Positions 30,839-42,133 are shown, counted from the first letter of the stretch. The stretch is 64,000 bases of DNA from Cladosporium sp. IMV 00045 (GCA_001931905.2 MSJI02000912.1:50045-114044), one strand, 5' to 3'. Numbers and translations are program-made. The notes: generated by a model from the sequence alone, not told the origin.

Positions 30839-31467
30839 AATCGTTTTCAACGGCACTGGTTTGGCATACATTGTATTTTTGCAAGCGACGGCGCATAGAA
30901 AGGGGATGGCATGTTTGATTCTGTACATTGTTTCTTGGGAAGCGCTACAGCGGCGCGGCGTTATTATTTTCTGTTTTCTGGGGCTATTTCGTAACAAGCA
31001 TGGCATCGGTGTTGACGACACGACTGGTGCATGGGAGGGTGTACACACATGGAAAGAATAAAAATATAGTAATGTCTCTACGGACATCCCGATGTAAGAT
31101 ACGACAAATTATTAGAGATTAGATCACCACTTTCTCTCTGCCATCTGACCAACACCTGCTTCTTCAGCCTGAGACGAGCTCTAATTTCCGCCATAGTGCC
31201 ATTGAAATAATTCAAAGTGACTTCTGATTTGTGTTCACCCGGAATCGACAGCTAATGAGTTGCAATGAGTCTGACAAGGTGTGGTCAAGAATTATTATTA
31301 CAGACTGGTGAGGTTGCTGGCACTGCCTCCACGAGTCGAACCCCACGCAAGGCTTCAGCCTCTCAGCCGCATGGCTTGGTAACCTTGCGACCTTTGTCTT
31401 CATTCTCCCGTGCACCTCGCTCCTATGGCACATCAACAATACCGCTTTACTGGCCGATCTAGGCAAA
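30839..31467. other. Intergenic, RPO41 to Zn2Cys6 regulator
   Basis: No gene or RNA recognised. A TTCGA box at about 31331 on the minus strand was tested for a tRNA fold and does not give paired arms. Confidence 0.45.
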
Positions 31468-33125
31468 ATGCCTGGCGTACCGTCAGGACGAGGCTGCGAC
31501 GCTTGTCGCAAGCAAAAGAAGAAGGTGAACCGTTTTGACCTCTCGATACTGCCATCAAGTCTCTAACCAACCTCACAGTGTGATGGCCAACAACCCTCTT
31601 GCTCGCGATGCCTGCGACTAGGTCTCAAATGCCACGGAAGTGGACAGCGACGGTTCAAATTCATCCAAATACAAGACCACCAAGCAGCGGCTCCAAGGAA
31701 ATCGAAATCTCCGCCAGACCAGCAAGTCGCCACTACGCTGGGCAAACCCCCATCTCCACCGACGAACGGCGCAACGTGGCTCGTGAGCTCTTTCGTCTCG
31801 GGTCTGGACGTCAAGGATCCCAGGTTCAGTCTTTCTTGCTATGGCGTCTTTCTGCCAGAGATTCCGAGACGCCTTGGAGTGCATCCGGCTCTTGATGCTT
31901 CTGCGTCGGCTCTGATTACGGCTTACCCGACGGTCTATCGTCGTGAACCGTCATTTGAGGCCCTCGAAAAGTACGGTAAGGCCATCAAAGCTCTGCGAGT
32001 GGCTTTGGACTCGCCGGACCAGACGCGGGTGGTCGAGCTTCTCTGTGCGATTTACTTTTTGCTTATATGTCAGGTGGGTCTGTCGTGCTCATGAGCTCTT
32101 GACACTTGTTCTGATTTCTCGTTTAGACATGGATATGGAGGCCTGGAGAACAATCGTTGAGCCATGGAAAGGCTGTGGCTCACGTCCTGAATTCTGTCGC
32201 CGGAAAATTCTCAATAGAACAACTGGGTGATGGGTTCGAGCATCAAGTTGTTACTTCCATGTGTACGGTTGTGGTGAGTATTGATCGAGTATTCAATCAT
32301 CAAGACACCAATCCTAACCTCAAGAATCAGATCATCGAGGCAGTCTTCGATCCCACCGTGAAACTACATCCCTGGTATCGCGAGAACCTGACAGCCCACC
32401 ACGGTTTCGCCAAACCTCGAAAGACCGAAGAAACCCGGATGGAAAGCGTTGCAACATGTGAGAGGCCCCCTTCTGACGGTCTCGCACAAAACACCATCAC
32501 AATCGAGTCTATGGCACGAATCCCAGAACTCATCAATGCTCCACGACAAAACTTCACCGAAATCCAGAACCTCTACCTACGCGCTTGCTTGGACACGGAA
32601 GAAGTCGTGAAGCGTCAAGCGATGCTCACCGAGTTAGTGTCCAGTGGGAAGGATGCCTCCACACCACCGGCCGCAATCGCTTCAGCCAAAAAGATGCTTC
32701 CACTATGCCAGATCGCTCGCAGCATGTTACTATCGATCGCGATCGTCTGCAACGCGATCCTCACCGCTCTCGATCCCACCGACTACTCTCTGGTGACGGA
32801 TTGTGTTCGCTTCTGTGACGATGCCATAGAGCTTGCTTATGAGGTGTCGTGTTACAGACCGCTTGGCGCAAGTCATGTGCCGTTGTGTCTCATTGGCGCA
32901 TATATGGCTGTGGATGATGCGGAAAGGCAGGAGGCACTACGCGAGCTCTTGGTGGAATATGGGAAAGACTTTCCGAGCGCGAGTTGGTTGGAGGTGGCTG
33001 TGGGTGCTAGGAAGGCGTATAAGAACGCTCGTTGGGCTGTGAGGACTGTACATCGGTCTGATTGTGTGGTTGGAGTAGACGAAGCGGTTTCTCGCGAGGA
33101 TGAAAGCTTATGTCATGTACAGTAG
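31468..33125 (+). CDS. Zn2Cys6 fungal transcription factor
   Basis: Exons 31468-31524, 31579-32073, 32127-32273 and 32331-33125 give 497 aa; all four junction phases agree and the last intron is a 57-nt in-frame GTGAGT/CTAAC/CAG unit. The first intron splits the zinc cluster, which after joining reads CDACRKQKKK then CDGQQPSCSRCLRLGLKC, matching C-x2-C-x6-C-x6-C-x2-C-x6-C. The remainder is a helical region of the kind found in fungal Zn cluster regulators, with no second recognisable domain. Expected to be a nuclear DNA-binding regulator acting on CGG-type sites; targets unknown. There is no biosynthetic cluster around it, so a cluster-specific role is not supported. Confidence 0.87.
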
Positions 33126-33484
33126 CTTCAAGGGAGTGAGGGGACGTCTGAAGGAAATGCGGTAAACAAGACCTGGGATCTGCTCAAGATGGAGCCTTGA
33201 AGGGCCAGTCAGAATGCAGGGCGCGCATCGCCAAACGCATGGTCAGAGCATGAACACGCCTTCTAAGGGCAATATAGACCGGTTGTAAATTCTCATCCGG
33301 AAAGTAGCGAGTTTCATCAGCATTGAGAGCACCACCCTTATAGGTAATCGCCTAGCAAACCATGATCATGAAGTTACAACAAGACAAAGTACCGTCAGTA
33401 TAGCAAATACTCGTAAGCTTGCATTATTAGATATGTCCAATATATCATGTTACAACATTTCCCAACGTCAGGAACATAATAGCC
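33126..33484. other. Convergent 3' region
   Basis: Between the Zn2Cys6 gene and the VOC gene. AT-richer than the flanks; nothing further seen. Confidence 0.5.
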
Positions 33485-33996
33485 TCACAAGCTGAACTCC
33501 AGCCTATTTCCCGCAAAATCCCTCGCAAAGAACCGCTGAGGGAACTCGGCACTTTGATCACCTGTATCCAAAACATTCAAGGTCAGCACAGCACATCTAC
33601 TCAAACGCAAGGGGAGGAAGCAAATATATATATATATCAACAAGAACAAAAACCAAACTCACCCGACCCCTCCTCCCCCGGCCTATCACACTCCCTCGGC
33701 GCCCCCTCTCCCCCCTTCACAAAGTGCTCCCAGATCCTCTGCCTGAGCGCGAGCAAGTCCTCCCCGGAGCCGATTTTGAAGCAAGGGTGGCGCGCCGAGT
33801 CCGTCTCGCCGTTCACCCCGACCGCGATGTGCACTTGCTGGCCGGAGGAGCCGATGTCGAACCACGCGAGGTCGTGCTGGCGGTGCGAGGGGACGGGGTG
33901 GGGTTTGAGCCCGAGTGTGGTGCTGTAGAAGGCGATGGCGTGCGGGAGGGTGGAGGGGGGGACGAGAAGGTTGATGTGTGCGAGGGAGAGGATCAT
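33485..33996 (-). CDS. Glyoxalase/VOC-fold protein
   Basis: Exons 33663-33996 and 33485-33561 give 136 aa, joined in phase across a GTGAGT...CTGAC...ACAG intron of 101 nt that contains an AT dinucleotide run. The opening LAHINLLVPP and the closing FPQRFFARDFAGNRLEFSL are the two half-repeats typical of small vicinal-oxygen-chelate proteins, where His near the start and Glu near the end are metal ligands. HIAVGVNGE lies in the middle. Members act as glyoxalases, dioxygenases or resistance proteins, and the substrate cannot be told. Without the second exon the protein would lack its C-terminal metal-site strand. Confidence 0.82.
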
Positions 33997-34712
33997 GGTT
34001 GTTGGGTTGGATTGGGTGGGGTGTGGTTGGTGGGTTGGGGTTTGGATTCTGATGTGAGGGTTTGGATGGTAGTGATGAGGATGGGTGTGCTGTTCTTGCT
34101 TATATACATGCAGTTGTGTGTATTTGCTTGTAGTACTGTGTTGCTCATGCTGTTTGTGGCATGCTTATGTTTGCCATAGCTACTGCAGTTTGCCGCGTAG
34201 AGCAAAGGTGAGATCGGCTTTTGACTGGACATGCAAATGCCGAGGTGCCTTGACATGGCACAAAAATACATGATGGAAATGATATTCTAACACTCAAAAG
34301 CTGAGTGCCCAAAACAGTTTGCCAAAGCAAAGACAAACCTCGAGCATAGACTCAGCATGCAGTTCCTGCCCATCAACCACTTGTCCCCGGAGAAGAAAGG
34401 TCATATCAAGCTCGCAGTGGCTCCACCGCCAAGATCACGTGGGAGATCATTCAAAAACACAGCATGAGTCGTTAGCACGAAGAGAGGCCATTTGAATGCT
34501 ACAGTAGGCATTGATGAGCCTTGACGAATTCACGGAGCAGGTTTGTGAAAGCATACGAGCAGATTCGAATCTCACCTTTCGCCAAGGCTATGGCCAAGTG
34601 GGTATATGTTCGCAATAAGTGACCAAGGGGCGAAATGAAAAATGCATTGCAAGCCCCGAGACTCGCATGTTCTGTTTCAGAGACTAGACTTAAGCATGAA
34701 TGACCATCTATC
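33997..34712. other. Intergenic, VOC gene promoter side
   Basis: Short open frames only, several low-complexity (Val/Leu/Cys-rich). Nothing convincing beyond the presumed VOC promoter and calpain 3' UTR. Confidence 0.45.
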
Positions 34713-37391
34713 TCAATCGTCCGTCGCCCTCCACCTATCCCAAGCAATAGCCCCCGGCTGGTCGACAAACAGCTCCACGCCAAACTTCTCCTCCGGCACC
34801 TGGGCGTGGACGTACATCCGCTCGAGCACCAACCACACATCCCCGAGCCTGCGCATGCTGGGGTCGACGTCCAGGTCGTCCGTCTGGATCCCTCCTGCGC
34901 TGCTGTCGGAGTACTCGCCTCCGCTGGAAGAGGTCAACACGCGCCGGTGAGGGCCGCGGCCCACTTCGATGGTGAGGCGGATGAGGGAGACGCGAGCGGA
35001 AGGGCCTGGCGTCTGGTGGGTGGTGGGGCGGGCCACGGCGTAGACTTTCAGCAGTCTTTTGGGCATGAGGGGGACTGCGACTCTGTTGCTGCCGGGGGCG
35101 AAGGCGGCCGTGGGGAGTTCGGTTCGAAGCCGACCTGCGCCTTCACGCGGCAGCAGAGCCAGACGGACGGGATGGCTGGTCTCTGCGAGAATGCTGAATC
35201 TGCTGAGCTGGTCGGGTTCGAAGGTGCTGCATATGATGGTGTATTTGCCGGCTTCGACCGAGCCGGCTTCGGCCACGCAGCATCGCCGACGGTAGTCTTT
35301 GCTGTCGACTACAATGTCCCGAGCGCGGATGGAGCGGACGCGCTGGCCGTAGCCGTGAACGAGCTTCAGGTGGACGTTGAGGGCGTCGTTGTCCGCTTCA
35401 AGGAGGAGGCTGATGGATACCTTTCGAGTGACTTCGATGGAGAATTGGGGGTTGGTGGAATACGTCGGGCTGTGGGCGTTGCCTCCGGCGGTGTCTTTGG
35501 CCCAGGCGCCTTGGATGCTGGTATTGCAAGGGTAGCGCTCAGGGGATTCGTTCAGAGTAAATGGAGAGTCGCTCCATACGCTGAGGGTGAAGCTGAGTTT
35601 GACTGAGGGAAGCTCTTGCTCCCCCGGGATGACCGTTATAGGCTTTCCTGCCTGGCAAGGCTCCAGTTTGAGTAAGTTTTGAGGACTGTCGACAAAATTG
35701 CTTTTTTCTACCACCTTATCGGCCAGTAGTAGACGATTGCCATTTGAGTAAAAAGCATGGAGTGCAATGAATCCTCTGATGTCAATGTCCTGGCGGTCTT
35801 CTCCGTCATCGCGTGGATGCTCCACACCTCGGAAGTGCCTCCAGAGTAGAATCCATACCGTTGAGCGCTTTTGGGGAGTCACTGTGAATTGGGGGTGTGC
35901 TTTGAGGCTTGCAAACCGCCTGCATGCTGCAGCTGGGTCGGACAGATCCCATGAAAAATGAACGTCTTGCCGATGTGAGAAAATACCGGGATTCCAGTTC
36001 AAGTATATTGACTCGAAGTTCTGTATCACGTTGTCAAGGTCCATCCAGAAGGTGCCCGGCGACAGTTGGTCGTCTGCGTTGAGAAGATCCCGAGACGAGT
36101 GGACTGGGTCCTCGCCTTCGTTGTCCTCATCGTCGTTCGAGACGTATGATGCTTCTTTGAAACGACCACGCCAGCTCGTCCCTTCACACCATGGATTCTT
36201 GATGAGGAAGAGACGCTGCCCATCTATTTCCCGCACATCAAGTACGGCATAATCATGCTGACCTGCAAGACCTATCTCTCTTTCAGCTGTTGCGGAGATC
36301 TTGCCAGTACCCATCGTCACCATGACATCGCCGTAGGTGAATGCATTCAGTATGCGCCTCCAGAAAGCGTCGGGCTCAAGATCGTCGGCTTGGAGGAAGA
36401 CCTGTTCAGGGATCCAGCCGCTGAGTATCCAGAGGTCTGTGCCACTGTTGCTACCAGGAAAATCGTATCCGCCACGGACTTTCAGATATGCTTTCTCCAG
36501 TAGCGCTGGCCAAAGGAGACCTGGATTACGTCGGTCGACAACATGTATGACCCGACTGGTATTACTAGTGGGGAGCGTGTCGTCGATGACCACCTTGCGA
36601 TAGCATCCATTGAAGTTCAATCGGACAATGTACTTGCCGTTCTCGGACATGAGAGGACGTCCCTCCACGGGACCATAAGGGTGAAGCACGGAGCGCATGA
36701 TTTTCGCATGGCTGCGTTCTGCCCTCGCTACCCCAGCACATATCGATGCAACAACAGAGCAGTCTGTAGCGGCGTCTTGGACGACATCGATTTTTCTAGG
36801 ATAGTCCATGCTTGGGCCGGGGTTGATGTCTTCTTTCAGTAACCATGCTGGGGGTGGCAAAGCCTCAGATGGGCGCTTCCAACCATCAAAGACCTCCCTT
36901 TGGAAGTCGGAAAGACTGAGCTCGATGTCATCGGAGAAAGGCAGCTCTCCTTCCTTGAGTGCGAATTCCTCAGGTCCCGGCTCGCTAGTCCACGGTGGAA
37001 ATTTGAGGCCGCTGAGCATGCTGGCTCTCAGCACCAGAATCTGCTCAGATTTAGGCAGAGTCCGCGAATTTGTAGGTTCTTTGAACTCTCTGGCCGCAAT
37101 GAACGCATCCCTGCCGCTGTCGTCACTGAATGCAGTAGGGTCCGGTACAGGCGGCCTCCAGTCGCTGTTTGTTTTGATCTGCTCGGCCTCCTGCAATAGC
37201 TGCTTCACACGCCTGGACAGTTGCGAACGATCGATGGGATTGTCGGCGAGCTTCAAGGCTCGCATCGAAGTGTCGACGGCATTAATGGCGAGCTCCAGGG
37301 CCTCAGCGCGGCTCTTGGACCGTACCAGCTTCAGTGAGAGCTCATCTGCATCCTGGCGGAGTGAGTCCAAATCATTGGGCGACAGGCTCAT
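34713..37391 (-). CDS. RIM13: PalB/RIM13-type calpain-like cysteine protease
   Basis: A single exon of 892 aa. The N-terminal 75 residues are helical and fit an MIT domain (ESCRT-III binding). The calpain catalytic core follows: C211 in DAATDCSVVAS, H379 in GQHDYAVLDV and N399 in LIKNPWCEG. C-terminal beta-rich domains follow, including a region around SPFTLNESPERYPCN. In the ambient-pH pathway this protease is recruited to endosomal ESCRT-III and cleaves the PacC/Rim101 zinc-finger factor under alkaline conditions. Length and order fit the fungal PalB family. It is divergently transcribed from the peroxisomal carrier with about 680 bp between starts. Confidence 0.92.
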   Translation of the reverse strand: MSLSPNDLDSLRQDADELSLKLVRSKSRAEALELAINAVDTSMRALKLADNPIDRSQLSRRVKQLLQEAEQIKTNSDWRPPVPDPTAFSDDSGRDAFIAAREFKEPTNSRTLPKSEQILVLRASMLSGLKFPPWTSEPGPEEFALKEGELPFSDDIELSLSDFQREVFDGWKRPSEALPPPAWLLKEDINPGPSMDYPRKIDVVQDAATDCSVVASICAGVARAERSHAKIMRSVLHPYGPVEGRPLMSENGKYIVRLNFNGCYRKVVIDDTLPTSNTSRVIHVVDRRNPGLLWPALLEKAYLKVRGGYDFPGSNSGTDLWILSGWIPEQVFLQADDLEPDAFWRRILNAFTYGDVMVTMGTGKISATAEREIGLAGQHDYAVLDVREIDGQRLFLIKNPWCEGTSWRGRFKEASYVSNDDEDNEGEDPVHSSRDLLNADDQLSPGTFWMDLDNVIQNFESIYLNWNPGIFSHRQDVHFSWDLSDPAAACRRFASLKAHPQFTVTPQKRSTVWILLWRHFRGVEHPRDDGEDRQDIDIRGFIALHAFYSNGNRLLLADKVVEKSNFVDSPQNLLKLEPCQAGKPITVIPGEQELPSVKLSFTLSVWSDSPFTLNESPERYPCNTSIQGAWAKDTAGGNAHSPTYSTNPQFSIEVTRKVSISLLLEADNDALNVHLKLVHGYGQRVRSIRARDIVVDSKDYRRRCCVAEAGSVEAGKYTIICSTFEPDQLSRFSILAETSHPVRLALLPREGAGRLRTELPTAAFAPGSNRVAVPLMPKRLLKVYAVARPTTHQTPGPSARVSLIRLTIEVGRGPHRRVLTSSSGGEYSDSSAGGIQTDDLDVDPSMRRLGDVWLVLERMYVHAQVPEEKFGVELFVDQPGAIAWDRWRATDD

Positions 37392-38067
37392 GGAAGGCAG
37401 TTATTGCCAAGCGCGCAAGCATGGTCCAGAGGGGCTGATTTTGGGTGGCTGTATCAGGCGTCCGTAAGAGAATGGGTATATGTGTACATGTACTGTACTA
37501 TGCTGTCGCACCAAGCGCGTTGAACGTGCCACGGCTGCAAGTGAAGTCATCGGAGGGCCTCGGCGAGTGGGTCTTGTGCGGAATCGACTCTTGAACCCTC
37601 AACCTTTGGGCCTTTGAAGCGAGCGAAGCTGTGACAGCATGCCGTTATGCCATAGGCTCACACAGCCCAAGTCTCTCGTGGCTTTCTTGGGCCAACCCCG
37701 GATTTTGGAACCAGCAGCGATAGCGGCATCGCATCATGCTCAAGCTCTCATCGAATCCACCCTGGTGACTCGCTGCAGGCCGAGGTTCAGAGCTCGGCAC
37801 ATGCGGCTGTCCTTCGGTCGGTGCAGGCAATTGATTTTCTTTCCCATATCGCATCATGACCTGACCCAACCTCACACCCATGCTCTATGCACTTGGCCCA
37901 CTGACTCTCCTATCGCTACTGGCGACTTGAGCTCAACATTACTCTTCACTTTCAGCGGCTCTTGTTAGACTGGACATACAGCGCAGCAAGCCTAGAATAT
38001 ATATCTCCGGGAATAATAAACACTTCCTTCCGCCCGGCCTCTCATTAAACCCAGGACGAGCACCAAC
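37392..38067. promoter_or_regulatory. Divergent promoter, RIM13 / ANT1-type carrier
   Basis: 676 bp between two divergent start codons; presumably contains both promoters. No other feature recognised. Confidence 0.45.
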
Positions 38068-39173
38068 ATGGCCGCCCTCTCCAAGAACGAAGTCCCACCA
38101 TGGGGCCTGGCAATAGCCGGATCCACCGGCGCCATCCTGGCCAACGCCCTCGTCTACCCTCTCGACATCGTCAAAACCCGCCTGCAAGTCCAAGTCAAAC
38201 CGCAACCGGGCGCCGCGCCGCGCGATTCCACAGACGACCCGCACTACGAAGGCACTTTGCACGCAATCAAACACATTCTGGACGACGAGGGCGTCTCTGG
38301 TCTGTACAGCGGCATGGTGGGCAGCCTGATCGGCGTCGCGAGCACCAACTTCGCCTATTTCTACTGGTACTCGACCGTGCGCAGCGTCTACTTCAACAAA
38401 GTCCAGACGAACGGCAGGCCGACCAGCACGGCCGTGGAGCTGAGCCTGGGAGCCGTCGCGGGCGCGTTGGCGCAGCTGTTCACCATCCCGATCGCGGTCG
38501 TGACGACGAGGCAGCAGACGCAGCCCAAGGGTCAGAAGAAGGGCATCCTGGCGACGGGGCGGGAAGTGATCGAGAGCGAGGATGGATACACCGGTCTGTG
38601 GAGGGGTCTGAAAGCCAGTCTGGTGCTCGTGGTCAACCCGGCCATCACATATGGCGCCTACCAGAGGCTGAGGGATGTTCTGTACCCCGGCAAGGCGAAC
38701 TTGAGAGCGCATGAGGCATTCCGTACGTTTCCCAACCCCATCAAAGAAAAACCCCTCATCAGCAACAAGCCAGCTAACAAAAACCCCCAGTCCTCGGCGC
38801 CATGTCCAAAGCCCTCGCCACAATCGCAACCCAACCCCTAATCGTCGCCAAAGTCGGCCTGCAATCCCGGCCCCCTCCCTCTCGCAACGGTAAGCCCTTC
38901 AAATCCTTCATCGAAGTCATGAACTACATCATCAAGCACGAAGGGCCTCTGGGACTGTTTAAAGGCATCGGCCCGCAGATTCTCAAGGGCCTGCTGGTGC
39001 AGGGCTTCCTGATGATGACAAAGGAGAGGATGGAGCTCGTGTTCGTGCTGCTGTTCAGGTATGTGCGCAAGATGAGGCAGGAGCAGCTGGCCAAGTTGCA
39101 GAAGATCGCTGCCGAGAAGGTGGCGGTTGCGGCGGAGAAGACGAAGGTGGCTGCTGAGAAGGTGGCTGCTTGA
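38068..39173 (+). CDS. ANT1: Peroxisomal adenine nucleotide carrier (PMP47/ANT1 type)
   Basis: Exons 38068-38722 and 38791-39173 give 345 aa (donor GTACGT, branch GCTAAC, acceptor CCAG). Three mitochondrial-carrier repeats are visible: PLDIVKTRLQVQ in the first, a degenerate second with IPIAVVTTRQQTQ, and a third with QPLIVAKVGLQSR after the splice. The segment STNFAYFYWYSTVRS resembles peroxisomal PMP47/Ant1 carriers, which exchange ATP for AMP to feed fatty-acid activation. The C-terminal 35 residues form an Ala/Glu/Lys helix with repeated AAEK units, not part of the carrier fold. It is convergent with the mitochondrial protein gene downstream. Confidence 0.83.
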
Positions 39174-39482
39174 GGGGGGATGTTGGTGGTTCAATCTGTG
39201 TGACTTTTGTTATGTCTTTTTGTCATTTGAATACAGCGGGAAGACTGGCGTTTTTTTTTTTTTAATTAGCGATCTGGAACGCTCTGGATCTTTTTGCACA
39301 TGGAAGATGCACTGGGTAAGCGGAATTCTGGATTTTCTTGTTGAGTTGTTCGAGTTTGGGTATATACATGTACAGAAGAGACGAAACACACTCGCCGTCG
39401 AGACCTTGAAAGCTGAGTCCCGTTGCCGTCGTCTTCACTCTCATCGTTCGCGGATCGTGTCAGAGCGACTGGCTCGTTCGCC
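39174..39482. other. Convergent 3' region
   Basis: Short T-rich spacer with a run of T near 39250-39263. No gene seen. Confidence 0.5.
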
Positions 39483-39801
39483 TTATTTCCTCCCCTTAAC
39501 CTCCGACTCCAAACCCTTCACGTAGCCCTCTAGCCTCTGAACCGCGGATTGGAGAGCCTGTTGACGCGTCAGTTCCGTGTTCGTGCAGATCGCCAGCATG
39601 ATCTTCTTGTCCCAAACATAAAAACGTACGTATACATCCTCGGTCAAAAGCTCGTTTGACACCTTATACTCGTCCACGACGTAGTAGTACAGGCCCGCGC
39701 CGGAAATGACGGAGCCGAGGAGGAAGCCGAAGATCCTGTGTGCCAAACGGTAGATTGTTAGTTGCGACGTTTCTTCCGTAAAAAGCCATGCCCGTTGCAT
39801 T

Positions 39802-39833
<32 letters not shown>

Positions 39834-40132
39834 TTTCGAGTCCCCCCCCCCATGACAATCCCCATCCGTCCCTTCGGAGCTCCCCGGCTCGTCCACAACA
39901 GCCAAACCCTCCTCTTCATTATTCCCAAATAGATGCAGCTTCGGTCTTGCGCAGGAAAGACTCACGTTCCTCTAAAAGCGCCCACGGGCTTGCGCACAGG
40001 CGCGACGTCTTGCAGCATTCGTCGCGAGGTCTGGAAGGAGCGTTTGCTCTGCTGGGCGGCGGTCTGGGCGATTGAGGAGCTGGCGGGGCGGGCGCTGCTG
40101 CGGAGCAGCAGGGAGGGGATGCGGGAGGCCAT
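39483..40132 (-). CDS. Mitochondrial single-pass membrane protein (conserved, unknown)
   Basis: Exons 39966-40132 and 39483-39735 give 139 aa, in phase (GTGAGT donor, CTAAC branch, ACACAG acceptor). The N-terminus MASRIPSLLLRSSARPASSS followed by QQSKRSFQTSR is an Arg/Ser-rich amphipathic presequence with typical matrix-processing context. After the join, FRGTIFGFLLGSVISGAGLYYYVVDEYK gives one Gly-rich membrane span. The C-terminal 70 residues are hydrophilic and end in a short coiled coil (ALQSAVQRLEGYVKGLESEV). Probably an inner-membrane protein; function unknown. The intron is unusually long here (230 nt) and carries a (TCG)10 microsatellite. Confidence 0.8.
39802..39833 (+). repeat. (TCG)10 microsatellite inside an intron
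   Basis: Ten perfect TCG units plus two bases, followed by a C10 run at 39842-39851. On the coding strand of the surrounding gene it reads (CGA)n and would encode poly-Asp if the intron were read through; the splice model excludes it. Confidence 0.9.
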
Positions 40133-41214
40133 GGTTGTTGTGAGGGTTTGGTGATTCTGGGAGGTCGTGGGAGTGGTGGTTTGTTTGGTTGTTTCTAAGA
40201 GCTATCGCTCGGCTTGTGGTCGGGTGACGGATGGGAGCTTGGGGGAGTTGGGTAAGCGAGTTTGGGTGGACCGAGCGTCGGAGGTCGAGGTCATCGGTGT
40301 CAGGGCATGGTCAATTGAGCAAATACGACAAGCCTTTTCTTCTTTTGCTTGGTGTATGCTCGGCAGTCTTTATGGTTGATGCTGTAACTATTTTGGCTAT
40401 TGGATTGCTACTGAGTTTCTTTGCTGCTGTGGTCGGAATATCATCGATTTCCATGTTGTTGCGATCGCGAAAGTTCAACAATTGCACAGCCGCTCTTCGA
40501 TGCACATTTCCGCGGGCTCATGGATCGTTTGCGGAACTTTATGGGTGGCTAGTAATCGTCGGATATATCGGCGACCACAAAGTCTGTGCATGAAAGGAAA
40601 GCAAGTTGTATCTAGAAAGACCGCTCAGGTGAGAGCTTTGGCGCGCGTGCGAAGATAAAACGTTGGTATGATGATTGAAACGTGCTGTTCGCTATTGACC
40701 TTTTCATCCTTCATGAAAGACACACCATGAGCTAAAGTTAGAGCCTTTGACCATCCAAAATTGAAACAGTGGCGTTCGACGGCTCTTTTATGTACATAGG
40801 CTGCTCTTCCCATGTAGGTGCTGTGCATTCGATCCATGTCACTTCCTTCATTTGACCTCAAAAAAATTCCGGGTGGTGAATGACCAGTTGTGCACCAATA
40901 CGACAAGCGGCTAAACTCGGCGGCGTTCGAAGTTCCATGTAGAAACCATCAGCCAAATTCATGTCGTGTGCAGAAATCATATCAGGCCGTTGAAGATTGA
41001 AAAAATTCCGAAGTCGGATGAGGTGGTCGCCCAAAGAACTTTCGTGAATAAGAGCTTCGACAGGGCTCCGGCCAATTAATGTAAAACTGTGGTCGTGGCC
41101 ATGCAGCTGGGACTCTGCAGTCGAATATAGTTTCTCTCCCGACAGGCGCAGCATCTGAATGGCGTCGATTGGCATCGCATGTGATTGCTTGTGGCGAAGA
41201 AGGAGTATAAATTC
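40133..41214. other. Intergenic region, no supported gene
   Basis: 1.1 kb between two minus-strand genes. Frames of 105-120 codons occur on both strands (for example 40231-40593 plus, with a hydrophobic middle, and 40858-41175 minus), but none has recognisable domains or splice partners. It presumably holds the promoter of the mitochondrial protein gene and the TMA16 3' UTR. Confidence 0.35.
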
Positions 41215-41754
41215 TCAAGCCGCCTTGTTGGGCGGGAAATGGGCCTCTTTCACAACCCCAGTAGGCTGGATCCTGACGAAGTTCATGTTGCTCAGGCTGA
41301 GCCAGTCGTACTGCCACGCATCCAACTTGACGAGCGTCTGCTCATCCTGCAGGTTCGGAATCCAAAGGCCGCTCTCATACTCCTTCTTCTCGCCATCCTT
41401 CGCCTGCTCAAGGAGTTGCTGCCTAGTATTCGCCGGTCTTCCAGCCCTTCGCTCGGATTGCAGTTGCGTGATCTCCTCGTCCAAGCGAGTAAGGTACTCC
41501 TCAGCAGCAGCCTGCAGTTCTGTCTGGTCGAACGGGTGCAGAGTGTCGGGCAGGTTCTCCTTGAACCATGCAATGCGGTTCAACCACGACTCATTGGCTC
41601 CCTTCTGAATCTTGTGCTTTCTTGCCACGCGGTCGTCACGCACGGCAGCTTTGCGAATACGAAGAGCATCTCTGCTGTTCTCGTGCAGAGATTTTGCGTT
41701 GGCACCTTTCTTTTTGGTGACCAATTTTTGGATCTTGTTCAACTTTGAAGGCAT
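41215..41754 (-). CDS. TMA16: Translation machinery-associated protein 16
   Basis: A single exon of 179 aa from the ATG of MPSKLNKIQKLV; yeast Tma16 is 178 residues. The first 50 residues are strongly basic (KKKGANAKSLHENSRDALRIRKA), followed by an all-helical region with SWLNRIAWFKENLP and a conserved C-terminal LVKLDAWQYDWLSLSNMNFVRI. The family associates with pre-60S particles in the nucleus. An upstream open frame of 56 codons is not likely to be translated in frame, because the conserved N-terminus begins at this Met. It is divergent from EXO1, 379 bp away. Confidence 0.92.
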   Translation of the reverse strand: MPSKLNKIQKLVTKKKGANAKSLHENSRDALRIRKAAVRDDRVARKHKIQKGANESWLNRIAWFKENLPDTLHPFDQTELQAAAEEYLTRLDEEITQLQSERRAGRPANTRQQLLEQAKDGEKKEYESGLWIPNLQDEQTLVKLDAWQYDWLSLSNMNFVRIQPTGVVKEAHFPPNKAA

Positions 41755-42133
41755 CTTGACGATCTTCGAGGAACAATGTCGATATTTGAGAAGTTGTTGA
41801 TTATATGTCGTCAGGCCGTGGCGCAAAGCAAAATGCCGGCAAGAAATCTCAGGAAATCTTGATGGTCTCGCCTCGAGGTCGAGGGGTCGAATTTGGCTCG
41901 CTCCCGCCCGTTTTTCCCGCAACGCGTCTTCGCGTCTTCCCCAGGCTGGATCCTCGACATCTATCTAAGGAGACCAGAGGGACATGTTGTTGTCCGTGGA
42001 CTGAGACACGACAAGCGAGTTGGTGACTTTGCCGCTCGCATACGAGACTCGTCAATGATCTTGACATGACCGCATTGTACACTTTACCTGCTGCTGACGG
42101 CGAGTCCGCCATCTTCTTCACATTCGGCCGAAC
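41755..42133. promoter_or_regulatory. Divergent promoter, TMA16 / EXO1
   Basis: 379 bp between divergent start codons, presumably shared regulatory DNA. Contains ACGCGT at about 41921 on the plus strand, the MluI cell-cycle box core, which is plausible for a replication/repair gene but a common hexamer by chance. Confidence 0.35.

Noticed and set aside
31300..31400. Possible minus-strand tRNA (TTCGACTC box)
   Set aside because: Flanking bases do not pair into T, acceptor or anticodon arms.
39483..39965. 160-codon ORF with a ten-Asp run in the mitochondrial protein gene
   Set aside because: The Asp run is the intronic TCG repeat; the spliced model has a proper presequence, matching phase and a complete membrane span.
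40231..40593. 120-codon ORF with a hydrophobic middle
   Set aside because: Isolated, starts in promoter-like DNA, and no family or splice evidence.
40858..41175. 105-codon minus-strand ORF downstream of TMA16
   Set aside because: Reads somewhat like protein but has no domain; could be a gene remnant, too weak to call.
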